Source: Candidatus Poribacteria bacterium (lineage in GTDB: Bacteria > Poribacteria > WGA-4E > WGA-3G). From it: DNA of 42,468 bases. Of this stretch, positions 24,383 through 31,830 are shown in pieces. The notes under the pieces are model-generated. The model was not told the origin of the DNA. It ran no database searches and saw only the letters and a list, made by a program, of their open reading frames with translations. The position numbers and the translations under genes are program-made. Positions within the stretch are counted from its first letter, which is position 1. Every line of letters begins with the position of its first letter. The DNA is taken from NCBI GenBank assembly GCA_022827885.1, contig JAJEIP010000133.1, forward strand, positions 1-42,468, given 5' to 3'.

Positions 24383-24826
24383 TTAAGCTTGGATGATTGG
24401 CTTCCGTTCAAGTTCTTCTATTCTCCGTCGGAGGGTCTCTATTTCTGCTTGTTGGTCGCGGAGTGCCTTAATTTCTGCTGCTTGTTGGTCGCGATTCCGG
24501 TTGTATTGATAAACAATAACCCCCATTGGCACCGCAACAAAGGCGATAATAGCAACGATGAGTGCAATGATTAAATGGCCTTGGAAGCCGATGCGCTCCC
24601 GTAAATCCGTAATACGGTCTCCTAAACCCGTAATACGTTTTCCTTGGTCTTCAATACGGATATCCAGTCCCTTCTTAACCTCATCGAGGCGTTTCCCCAA
24701 CCGAACCTCAGACGCGTTGACAATCTGGCGAATTTTCTCTAAATCTTCAACGCTTAATTCAGCAGATATAGGCGGACCAGCACATAAAATTATCGCGATG
24801 ATAAGAGATAGTCCTAAAATTTTCAT
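24383..24826 (-). CDS. Small coiled-coil membrane protein of unknown function
   Basis: 147 residues, not assignable to a named family. Signal peptide about 1-22 (ending ISA). A charged helix with heptad character follows (about 24-80: VEDLEKIRQIVNASEVRLGKRLDEVKKG, ITGLGDRITDLRERIG), then one strongly hydrophobic TM (about 84-107). A second charged coiled coil ends the protein (about 110-143, DQQAAEIKALRDQQAEIETLRRRIEELER). Topology would place one coiled coil outside and one inside the membrane. A good promoter lies upstream. Neighbours (acs downstream, CPBP protease upstream) give no hint of function. Confidence 0.75.
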   Translation of the reverse strand: MKILGLSLIIAIILCAGPPISAELSVEDLEKIRQIVNASEVRLGKRLDEVKKGLDIRIEDQGKRITGLGDRITDLRERIGFQGHLIIALIVAIIAFVAVPMGVIVYQYNRNRDQQAAEIKALRDQQAEIETLRRRIEELERKPIIQA

Positions 24827-24872
24827 CAGAGATCCCGCACATTTGACCTAATAGATACGCAATACCTTACGA

Positions 24873-24901
24873 ATTATAGCACAATCGCTAAGCAACCGCA
24901 A
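24873..24901 (-). promoter_or_regulatory. Predicted promoter of the coiled-coil membrane protein gene
   Basis: Minus strand TTGCGG (24901-24896), 17 bp, TATAAT (24878-24873) with an extended -10 (TGC). Confidence 0.65.
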
Positions 24902-24909
24902 TGAAATTT

Positions 24910-25653
24910 TTATCCCCAGAAACGTGGAAAAGATACAGCCACGACATCCATCGTCATAGCGACGAGCCAGTGAATTACCGCGCCGTAGATGAACGAACGC
25001 GTTTCCAGTGCCAGTACACCGAGCAATACGCCCGCAATCACAGAACCGATTGCCTCCGGTAAGGGTTTTGAGTAATGCATCACCGCAAAAGGAATCGTCT
25101 GAATTAAGAGGGTGTAGTTCCCGAATTTTCGTTCAAGTCCGAAAAGCATAAACCCACGGAAGAAAAATTCCCACGAAAACATGTAAACACCGTAAGCGAG
25201 TTGATACGGGAGGAACGCCTGCCAACTGCTTGCGACTGCCTTACACAGTGGATACTTTGCTACGAAAGGTGGATACACGATAACGGCGAGAATCACCACG
25301 GGTATCATCAGGAACCACGCGATTCCTGTCACACCCCATCCAAGTTTCTGATGCCCGAGTTGGAATCCATAATCCTTCAACCGCTCCTTTGTTCCAAATT
25401 GCGCAACAAGGATAGGCGCGAGCAGTAAGGTGAGTGCCGTCGTCAGAAACCAGTAATAGTAGGAGTGGCTTTCTATCAATGGGAGGTCGATAAAGTATTC
25501 TGCGAAGTGTTGCCTGAAAAAACTCCGTCGGCTGTAATACCTGTGCAACGTCAGCAGGAGCCCAGAAGCAAGCAGAATCACAGTTGCTTGTTGCTCCCAA
25601 CCGCGTAGATATTTTTCTTTCAAGTGTTGGAGATGGGAATACATACTTGACAT
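24910..25653 (-). CDS. CPBP-family (CAAX-like) intramembrane metalloprotease
   Basis: 247 residues with six or seven hydrophobic segments (for example about 20-36, 65-85, 107-128, 150-172, 180-195 and 200-240). The three CPBP motifs can be placed: SWEFFFRGFMLFGL (a variant of the EExxxR motif with Trp in the first Glu position), FAVMHYSKP (FxxxH) and GAVIHWLVAMTMD (HxxxD in place of HxxxN). Family members cleave membrane-embedded substrates or act in bacteriocin immunity; no substrate is suggested here. The motif change may reduce activity, although W-E-F-F-F-R variants look familiar among annotated members. Start at ATG 25653; a second in-frame ATG at 25644 is possible since neither has a clear Shine-Dalgarno. 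Confidence 0.85.
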   Translation of the reverse strand: MSSMYSHLQHLKEKYLRGWEQQATVILLASGLLLTLHRYYSRRSFFRQHFAEYFIDLPLIESHSYYYWFLTTALTLLLAPILVAQFGTKERLKDYGFQLGHQKLGWGVTGIAWFLMIPVVILAVIVYPPFVAKYPLCKAVASSWQAFLPYQLAYGVYMFSWEFFFRGFMLFGLERKFGNYTLLIQTIPFAVMHYSKPLPEAIGSVIAGVLLGVLALETRSFIYGAVIHWLVAMTMDVVAVSFPRFWG

Positions 25654-25675
25654 CCAGTCTGTTTTGGGATATTAT
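25647..25675 (+). promoter_or_regulatory. Predicted promoter of the GT9/membrane-protein operon
   Basis: TTGACA (25647-25652), 17 bp, TATTAT (25670-25675), 44 bp upstream of the ATG at 25719. Its -10 box overlaps the -10 box of the opposite-strand promoter. Confidence 0.75.
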
Positions 25676-25699
25676 ATCGTGAACAGCACAAATTTGCAA
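25671..25699 (-). promoter_or_regulatory. Predicted promoter of the CPBP protease gene
   Basis: Minus strand TTGCAA (25699-25694), 17 bp, TATAAT (25676-25671). The predicted leader is only about 11 nt. Confidence 0.75.
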
Positions 25700-25718
25700 G
25701 AGCCAGCGAAGGAACAGG

Positions 25719-26735
25719 ATGTTTGCCCCTAATCAGATTCATCGCATTTTAATCATCAGACTTGCGCCACTCGGAGAAACCGTTCTCACAACACCCGTCA
25801 TTCGTGCCTTACGCCAACACTTTCGAGACGCCCATATCGCTTACATGGCAGCCCCGACACGAGAGGCGTTAGTGTCCGCAAATCCACATCTGAACGAGGT
25901 GCTTACGTATCAAACCGCCGTGCCGAAACTCATCTATCAGATGGCTCGACGAAAATTCCAAATGGCGGTTGTGCTGCAGCCGACGTTCCGTCTCGTTCTT
26001 CACACATTTCTTGCGAGAATCCCGTTCCGTGTCGGCTTCAAAACGAACGCTGGTGGAAAGAAATTGCTGAACCTCGCAGTTCCGAATAATACAGCGCAGC
26101 ATGAAACGGAGCGGTATCTTGATGTAGTTCGTGCTTTGGGTATTGAAACAGTGAACACTGAACCGGAAGTATTTGTGGATAGGGCAGGCAAGGCGTGGGT
26201 GAACAATTTTCTTGAAGACCGAAAGCTGAATGACGGCAGCCCCATTATCGGTCTCAATCCTGGTGCTGCGACAGTCTATCGCCGATGGCAGGCATCAAAC
26301 TTCGCGACCCTTGCGGATCGACTCTATGAAACATACAACGCTCATATTATTATCACGACTGGACCGCGCGAAGGTGAATTAGCGGATCAGGTGGCGGACG
26401 CGATGTCCCATTCACCCGTTATTGTCAATCAAGCAACCCCGATGCAACTTGCGGCACTGCTGCAACGGTGTAATCTCTACATCAGCAACGATACGGGACC
26501 GATGCATCTCAGTACCGCTGTAAAAACGCCGACGGTTGCCCTGTTTGGTGCCTCTAACCTTATCCAGTGGGCACCGCCGTGGGACCGACACGCCGTGGTC
26601 GCGCGCAAAGGATGTTCGTTTATGAAAACACTGTCGTCCAGAGAATGGGACGCATATCCCGATCGCGCACGCGAAAATCTTGAGGCGATCACACCAGATA
26701 CGGTTATGGCAGCAGTTGAGGAACTCGCATGGTAA
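25719..26735 (+). CDS. Glycosyltransferase family 9 (LPS heptosyltransferase-like)
   Basis: 338 residues with the GT9 two-Rossmann layout. N-terminus: ILIIRLAPLGETVLTTPVIRALRQHF and a variant of the usual GD-L motif (LGETVLTTP). C-terminal nucleotide-sugar domain: IIGLNPGAATVYRRWQASNFATLADRL, IIITTGPREGE and CNLYISNDTGPMHLSTAVKTPTVALFGASN. Members transfer heptose or related sugars from ADP-sugar donors to the LPS core at the inner face of the inner membrane. That suits a diderm with LPS, as does the lptE-like gene near the window end. The exact donor and acceptor cannot be deduced. The next gene overlaps its stop by 7 bp (ATGGTAA), so translation is coupled. Confidence 0.92.
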   Translation: MFAPNQIHRILIIRLAPLGETVLTTPVIRALRQHFRDAHIAYMAAPTREALVSANPHLNEVLTYQTAVPKLIYQMARRKFQMAVVLQPTFRLVLHTFLARIPFRVGFKTNAGGKKLLNLAVPNNTAQHETERYLDVVRALGIETVNTEPEVFVDRAGKAWVNNFLEDRKLNDGSPIIGLNPGAATVYRRWQASNFATLADRLYETYNAHIIITTGPREGELADQVADAMSHSPVIVNQATPMQLAALLQRCNLYISNDTGPMHLSTAVKTPTVALFGASNLIQWAPPWDRHAVVARKGCSFMKTLSSREWDAYPDRARENLEAITPDTVMAAVEELAW

Positions 26736-28237
26736 ATTCTGAACACACCCCAGTCGAAGCATTAGATGCACAACGCCTCCAAAATTGTCTGACCGACATT
26801 CGGGGTAGAATGTATCGGCAGGTGCTCCTGCAGACGATCACGTCCACGCTCCTCTGTGGGCTGCTGCTGCTTGTGGTGTTGTTCTTTCTGAACCGAGTGA
26901 TTCCCCTACCCATCCGAATGCTGACTGTGAGCGGGGTCATCACTTTTATCGCGGTGGCTGTCGGTGTATGTCTCAGTGTTAAGCATCGTCCGGATTTAGA
27001 CACCGTCGCACGGACTGTTGACGAAAAAATGGAACTCAGTGAGCGTCTCGGGACGGCGTTTGGATTGATGCGAACCGATCCCCAAAGTGAATTCGCACAC
27101 CTCCAAATCCGAGATGCCGCAGAGACTGCGACCACCTTAGACGTTGTAAACGTAAGTCCGTATCGTCTCCCAAAGTTTCTGAAACTCTTTCCGATTCCGC
27201 TGCTGTTGATTGGGATATCCTTCACCATTTCCCCTTTCTATGAAGTGCCGCAACCCCTGACGCATTCGCAGCAACACGCGTTAGATAGAATCATTCAAAA
27301 CCTTGAAGGAGAACACGTTGAGAATTCGGACTTAAAGCGTCAGGTTACCGATACGATGAACGCGTTGAAAGCGGCATCGAATCTCAACACAGCGCAAAAA
27401 CATCTCAGCGACTTAAAAAAAGAGATCCGCACACAGCGATCCGAACAAACGGCTATTGCTGAAGCGACAGAAGCGAGTCAAAGCTTTCGCGGTATGGATG
27501 CCGACCAACTCGCTGCAGCACTGGAAACCCTCACTGAACAGGCTGCAATACCATCGGAACTCCAAGCGGAACTTATGGAACTCTTCGAACGTTTGGCTGA
27601 AAATCTACCAGAGGGCGCGCTCAATGATTCACTGAACCAGATTCAGGGGCAAGCCGTCACACCGGAGACATTGCAGGACATCATCGCTGCCCTTGCGCAG
27701 ATGGAAAAGTCGTCCGATCTTGCGGAATTGGAGGCACACCTCACGGCAAGCCAAAAGGAACTCGCATTGGCGACGCTTGAAACGCAATCCGCAGGCGGTG
27801 GGATTGCGAATAGCGATGGCGGACCTGGACAAGACGCGGGGAGCAGTGAGGTTGAGGGGACCCGTGAAGGTTCATCAAATTCCGACCCATCCTCAGCATC
27901 ACAGGCAGCCGAATCAGGCGACATGACGAGTGAAACAGACCGACCAGATGCTACCACACCGCTGACAGGTGCGGAAACACCCGCCTTTCAGGTTAACGGA
28001 GAAGAATTGACACTGACGACGGGTGCATCTATCAATTCGGAAAGCGTCTCTCGTGTCTTTACGGGTGCGGTAACCGACGACGCGCCTGACTATCTACCCT
28101 TTGCCGATGTCGTCCTCAACGCCTCGCGTGCGTATGCTGCAGCCGTAGAAAATAACCGTATCCCTGTCCGATATCAGACGCAGATTAAATCCTACTTAGA
28201 GGCAATTTCGACAAAAAATGAAAAAAAGCATCATTAA
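26729..28237 (+). CDS. Membrane-anchored coiled-coil protein of unknown function
   Basis: 502 residues, not assigned to a family. A cytoplasmic start is followed by a hydrophobic pair at about 36-57 and 62-83, then VARTVDEKMELSERLGTAFGL. A third hydrophobic segment lies at about 150-168. The long soluble part (about 180-355) is helical and charged (DLKKEIRTQRSEQTAIAEATEAS, LAAALETLTEQA, LMELFERLAENLPEGALND). A Gly/Ser/Asp/Glu low-complexity linker (about 358-420) precedes a compact C-terminal segment (VPRY-type region NNRIPVRYQTQIKSYLEAIS). The RLGTAFGL motif beside TMs recalls uncharacterised large membrane proteins found near MoxR/DUF58 clusters, but that context is absent here. Overlaps its neighbours at both ends. 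Confidence 0.75.
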   Translation: MVNSEHTPVEALDAQRLQNCLTDIRGRMYRQVLLQTITSTLLCGLLLLVVLFFLNRVIPLPIRMLTVSGVITFIAVAVGVCLSVKHRPDLDTVARTVDEKMELSERLGTAFGLMRTDPQSEFAHLQIRDAAETATTLDVVNVSPYRLPKFLKLFPIPLLLIGISFTISPFYEVPQPLTHSQQHALDRIIQNLEGEHVENSDLKRQVTDTMNALKAASNLNTAQKHLSDLKKEIRTQRSEQTAIAEATEASQSFRGMDADQLAAALETLTEQAAIPSELQAELMELFERLAENLPEGALNDSLNQIQGQAVTPETLQDIIAALAQMEKSSDLAELEAHLTASQKELALATLETQSAGGGIANSDGGPGQDAGSSEVEGTREGSSNSDPSSASQAAESGDMTSETDRPDATTPLTGAETPAFQVNGEELTLTTGASINSESVSRVFTGAVTDDAPDYLPFADVVLNASRAYAAAVENNRIPVRYQTQIKSYLEAISTKNEKKHH

Positions 28238-28892
28238 AATTCTCATTACGGTTGGGGTCGTTGCGACTGTCTATCTCGTGTTGAGAGCCTATGGCGTAAC
28301 AGACGATATTCGCTTAGAAAACGTCCCGAAAATCAAAACATGGGTAGAAGGTTTTGGAAGAATTGCGCCCTTCGTCTACATCGGGCTTTATCTGGTATCC
28401 ACTGTCTTTTTCCTCCCCGGTGCCCCCGTAACTATCTTGGCAGGTTTCGTCTTCGGACCCCTATGGGGCATCTTTTACGCGTCCGTCGCTTCGATTATCT
28501 CTGTCTCTGTTGCGTTTCTAATTGCCCGCTACGTTGCCCGCGACCTCGTTGAAGGTTGGGTCAAAGACAATGCACAATTCCGGAAAATAGATGAACAGGT
28601 TGAAGAACAGGGCTGGCGTATCGTGATGTTTACACGCGTGGTTCCGATTTTCCCATTCAATCTCCAAAACTATGCCTATGGGTTAACGAGTATCCGGTTC
28701 CCCACTTATGTGCTCGTCTCTGCTATCTTTATGTTGCCGGGGACGGCAGTGTTTGTACAGCTCGGTGGGGCGTTTGTGAGTGGTGAGGGCAATATTTGGA
28801 AGACGCTCCTCTATCTTGGAGTCGCTGGCGTGCTTCTGCTCTTGCTATCTTTGATTCCGAAACTCCTACGAAAATATCAAACGAAATTGTAA
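28218..28892 (+). CDS. VTT-domain (TVP38/TMEM64-like) membrane protein
   Basis: 224 residues, polytopic: N-terminal TM (about 7-24), then the VTT core FVYIGLYLVSTVFFLPGAPVTILAGFVFGPLWGIFYASVASIISVSVAFLIARY. An amphipathic stretch (DEQVEEQGWRIVMFTRVVPIFPFNLQNYAYGLTSIRF) contains the family R-x-x-P pattern, followed by two more TMs. DedA/TVP38 proteins act in membrane lipid (for example polyprenyl-phosphate or phospholipid) translocation and membrane homeostasis; the substrate here is unknown. Its start lies 20 bp inside the preceding gene, so it is co-translated with the GT9 unit. That would suit a role in envelope lipid or glycan traffic, which is inference. Confidence 0.9.
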   Translation: MKKSIIKILITVGVVATVYLVLRAYGVTDDIRLENVPKIKTWVEGFGRIAPFVYIGLYLVSTVFFLPGAPVTILAGFVFGPLWGIFYASVASIISVSVAFLIARYVARDLVEGWVKDNAQFRKIDEQVEEQGWRIVMFTRVVPIFPFNLQNYAYGLTSIRFPTYVLVSAIFMLPGTAVFVQLGGAFVSGEGNIWKTLLYLGVAGVLLLLLSLIPKLLRKYQTKL

Positions 28893-28919
28893 CGCACAGA
28901 AACCGACGGAAGCGTTACG

Positions 28920-30251
28920 TTACGGATGCTTCTGAATTAACACCGCCACCGCAGCCAATGCCTCTGCACGGGTTCGGATCTCGCCATCAAATTGACGGTC
29001 CTCAATCTCCTTCAGCAGTGCTCCAATTTGCGTCCCTTCTTTCAAATGGAATTCCTGAATCAGATCGTCCCCTGTGATGAGTCGCCCCTGTTTGCGGATA
29101 GGTAGAATGTATTCATAGTAAGTATCAGCAATCTGTTTTAGAACCGCCGAATCCATCGGATACATTGCCGCTGCATATAGAAGGATACCCCACCAATCGG
29201 AGGCATGATTTCTCAGGAAGTGGTTTATCTGTTTCTGGGTCAATTGCGGGATCATATTTTTAAGGGTCTGGCTTCCTGAGATGAGGCATTCCATAAACTG
29301 CCCCGCCTTTCGGCTGAATCGAAGGCGTTTACCGATATCCGCCACATTGTCCCCGAAGAGTAGACTCAATTTGATGAGCGAGCGCCTATCGGTTTCTACA
29401 CTGACTTCCTCTCGAAGATAGTGTTCAATTTCCTCGCGGTAAGTTTGCAGAAACGGCGGAATTGGATTTTCCTCGAAGCTCTTAAGGGCGGTCAACGTCC
29501 GAGGCGTCTCTCTGCAGCTCGGAACGACCTGTGTGAGGAGTCCGGATGCCTCCATTTGTTGTAAATAGGGGTGTGCCTTCTTAAGGTGAAAGATCTTCAT
29601 CAGTTCGTCTCGACACCGTTCCCCTGCTACATCGGACAGCATCGACCTATAGGTTGTTACCAGATCGATTGCCTCTTGGGAAAGCTCAAAATCTAACTGT
29701 GCTGCGAATCTATAAATCCGTAGGAGCCGCACCGGATCCGCTATCACCACCCGCTCGCTCGGAAATCGGAGCATGCCCGTCTTCAGGTCTTTCATACCAC
29801 CGCAGGGGTCAATTACCCGACAGAGAATTTGCTGGCGTGTCATACGTGTAAAAGTTCCCACATTTTCAAGCGCAATTGCCATAGCATTAATTGTCAGGTC
29901 CCGCAGACGTAAATCGTCAGTGAGTGATGTGGCTCGGAACTGTGCGAAATCCATACTGAGCTGCGGCGGTTGTGAAGTGCTGTCCGACTTAACAATCACG
30001 CGGGCTGTGGGCGGATTTTCTTCTAAGGCGATAGCGGTTGCTCTGGTAGTGGCTGCGAACGCTTTCGCGAACCGGATGGCATTAGAAGCCAACGTAAAAT
30101 CAATATCTGTCGTCTGACGTCCGAGCAATAAATCCCGCACGCTACCGCCGACGAGATAGAGCTGCACACCTCGCTCTCTTGCGAAGGTTGTGAGTGCCCG
30201 CAGGATCGGGTTATCAAAGAATTCTTGGAAGGGTTGGGTCGTTGTGTTCAT
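28920..30251 (-). CDS. cca: CCA-adding enzyme / poly(A) polymerase family nucleotidyltransferase
   Basis: 443 residues. Class II nucleotidyltransferase head: LYLVGGSVRDLLLGRQTTDIDFTL (31-54) with metal ligands D49 and D51, then LRDLTINAMAIAL, IDPCGGMKDLKTGMLRF and DPVRLLRIYRFAAQLDFELSQEAIDL. The helical neck and body follow, including GERCRDELMKIFHLKKAHPYL. The tail LITGDDLIQEFHLKEGTQIGALLKEIEDRQFDGEIRTRAEAL is usual for bacterial CCA enzymes. It adds or repairs the 3'-CCA of tRNAs. It may instead be an A-adding or CC-adding specialist, as some lineages split the activity, and the sequence does not decide this. Its ATG overlaps the stop of the upstream gene by 4 bp (ATGA). Confidence 0.9.
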   Translation of the reverse strand: MNTTTQPFQEFFDNPILRALTTFARERGVQLYLVGGSVRDLLLGRQTTDIDFTLASNAIRFAKAFAATTRATAIALEENPPTARVIVKSDSTSQPPQLSMDFAQFRATSLTDDLRLRDLTINAMAIALENVGTFTRMTRQQILCRVIDPCGGMKDLKTGMLRFPSERVVIADPVRLLRIYRFAAQLDFELSQEAIDLVTTYRSMLSDVAGERCRDELMKIFHLKKAHPYLQQMEASGLLTQVVPSCRETPRTLTALKSFEENPIPPFLQTYREEIEHYLREEVSVETDRRSLIKLSLLFGDNVADIGKRLRFSRKAGQFMECLISGSQTLKNMIPQLTQKQINHFLRNHASDWWGILLYAAAMYPMDSAVLKQIADTYYEYILPIRKQGRLITGDDLIQEFHLKEGTQIGALLKEIEDRQFDGEIRTRAEALAAVAVLIQKHP

Positions 30252-30868
30252 TTGTTAACTCGTGCCTTTCGGCGTTGCGCTTTCCGCGAACGAAATAAGA
30301 TCCCATCCAGATGAAGATGCGTCGCGTACCCGATAAAACTTGCTACATAGAACGGAAAACCGCTGCGGATCGCCTCCATAAGTCCTTCCCACTCCCGCAA
30401 GGCAGTGAATGCGTCTATGAACGTCCCATTTGTCGCCCACTCTGGAGATGCGGCATAAATCGGGATTAACAGAAACACGCTGGGCAGCAAAATCATCGTA
30501 ACTTTGGCATGTGTCCACCCCCGATGTTTGCTCATAATGGGGAGCATCGCGAATAAGCCCAGCAGTGCCGATTCCAGATACTTTTGAAAAAAAACAATCA
30601 AGACTACGTTCAGCGTGAAGAGGACGGTGTAAAATATTTTTTGACTCTTGCTCTTAATGTCGACATCCGGCCACAATCCGAACAGGACTGCTACAGCAAA
30701 ACAGCCGATAATTTTTACAATATCTCTCACCGGCGGAATCGTTGGATTCCACGTCTGTGGCACAGTATCATAAAAGATTGGAACGGCGAAGGTGGTGATA
30801 AGTGAGACGGTGAAAAAAGCACTATAAGCGACTAACCCACCGATCCAGTGTTCGCGGAACATGCTCAT
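30248..30868 (-). CDS. YdjM-like inner-membrane metal-dependent hydrolase family protein
   Basis: 206 residues from ATG 30868, with four or five TMs. The family motifs are present: GLWPDVDIKSKSQKI near the second TM, then SKHRGWTHA and GYATHLHLDG, supplying the His/Asp residues of the putative metal site. The E. coli relative YdjM is an SOS-induced membrane protein; the biochemical activity is not established. A GTG 48 bp upstream would extend the protein but lies upstream of an extended -10 box (TGC-TATACT, 30881-30876). That box would start transcription almost at the ATG, so a leaderless mRNA starting at 30868 is more likely. Coupled to cca by an ATGA overlap. Confidence 0.82.
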   Translation of the reverse strand: MSMFREHWIGGLVAYSAFFTVSLITTFAVPIFYDTVPQTWNPTIPPVRDIVKIIGCFAVAVLFGLWPDVDIKSKSQKIFYTVLFTLNVVLIVFFQKYLESALLGLFAMLPIMSKHRGWTHAKVTMILLPSVFLLIPIYAASPEWATNGTFIDAFTALREWEGLMEAIRSGFPFYVASFIGYATHLHLDGILFRSRKAQRRKARVNK

Positions 30869-30949
30869 GAAAAATAGTATAGCATATTTATCACGGGAAT
30901 AAAAATTACTTTTCACCCTATCTATAGGCGTCGCACACTTGGATTTAAT

Positions 30950-30978
30950 TTGACTTTCAGCACAGAATATGATACAAT
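30950..30978 (+). promoter_or_regulatory. Predicted promoter P1 of the rimP-pnp cluster
   Basis: TTGACT (30950-30955), 17 bp, TACAAT (30973-30978). Confidence 0.65.
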
Positions 30979-31215
30979 TATGTCATAATCTATGCGAAAG
31001 CCTTTAGATTTCCAAATTGGCTTGACGAAAAAAAGGAAAACGGGTATTATGTAACAATAGAGGTGGATGGGAAAGAATTGATACCCCGTTGCTTCGGCAT
31101 CGGTAGGGTCGTAAAACGCAGTCCTTGGAATTCAGGTGAGGTCTTCGTCCTCGATTTATCTATTCCTATCATACTGTGTACTACGACATCACAGAAACCG
31201 CGAAAACCTCTATGA
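30973..31215 (+). other. Start-less open frame in the rimP leader (possible gene remnant)
   Basis: The frame ending at TGA 31213-31215 is open from about 30973 and reads like a real protein: AFRFPNWLDEKKENGYY, VTIEVDGKELIPRCFGIGR, VVKRSPWNSGEVFVLDLSIP. No ATG is in frame; an internal GTG (in IEVDG) is the only common start. Family not recognised. It could be a decayed small gene or chance. Confidence 0.3.
31022..31050 (+). promoter_or_regulatory. Predicted promoter P2 of the rimP-pnp cluster
   Basis: TTGACG (31022-31027), 17 bp, TATTAT (31045-31050). Both P1 and P2 leave a leader of 200 nt or more before rimP. No tRNA (compare metY in E. coli) is found in it. Confidence 0.65.
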
Positions 31216-31258
31216 TTGGGAGTATCGCGTTTTTTTATTTTTTATCTTATATGTTGGT

Positions 31259-31708
31259 ATGACAGCAGCCGAGAAAAACTCCATTATTGAGATGTTAGCA
31301 CCGATGCTTGACAGTGATGGTATCGAACTTGTGGACGTTGAAACACATTCCAAAACGCTGCGCCTCCTCATTTACAAAAGAGATGGGCTTTCGGTGGCGG
31401 ATTGTCAAATGGTGAACCAAGTCGTCCGTCCGATTTTAGAGGTTCATGAGCATTTAGCGAACTATGCTCAGTTGGAAGTGGCTTCTCCCGGCATAGACCG
31501 ACCCTTACGAACTGCTAAGGATTTTCAGCGAAATTGTGGGCGGACCGTTCAGATAGAAATCACCGCCCAAAATGACCACACGCGTCAGATACAAGGCACT
31601 GTTGTAGAGGTAAACCCTGAAGAAGTCGTCTTAACACAGGCTGATGGGACAGACATCTCCCTTAAAATTTCGCAAATTCTCAATGCCCGTATACACCTGA
31701 AATGGTAG
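31259..31708 (+). CDS. rimP: Ribosome maturation factor RimP
   Basis: 149 residues, the typical size. N-terminal domain: IIEMLAPMLDSDGIELVDVETHSKTLRLLIYKRDGLSVADCQMVNQVVRPILE, then the family signature YAQLEVASPGIDRPLRTAKDFQRNCGRTVQIEI. The C-terminal SH3-like domain carries QGTVVEVNPEEVVLTQADGTDISLKISQILNARI. RimP helps 30S subunit assembly, binding the S12 and S19 region. Start set at ATG 31259, where family similarity begins; an in-frame ATG at 31136 would add 41 residues (SSSIYLFLSYCVLR type) unlike RimP. The ribosome site is weak. First gene of the transcription/translation cluster, 122 bp before nusA. Confidence 0.93.
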   Translation: MTAAEKNSIIEMLAPMLDSDGIELVDVETHSKTLRLLIYKRDGLSVADCQMVNQVVRPILEVHEHLANYAQLEVASPGIDRPLRTAKDFQRNCGRTVQIEITAQNDHTRQIQGTVVEVNPEEVVLTQADGTDISLKISQILNARIHLKW

Positions 31709-31830
31709 AGAACAAGCGCCAGAGACACACTGCCACTATAAAAAAAGATGGAAAGGAGCACGCGGACTGTTGATACAGGACGACGCTTGCCACCCTGTAT
31801 ACTAAAAAGAGACCGCGGACATCAATTATT

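Noticed and set aside
31136-31258. Upstream extension of rimP
   Set aside because: The 41 added residues do not resemble RimP, and family similarity begins at 31259.
31057-31258. tRNA (metY-like) in the rimP leader
   Set aside because: No cloverleaf, T-loop consensus or acceptor pairing could be found. No tRNA or rRNA was seen elsewhere in the window either.
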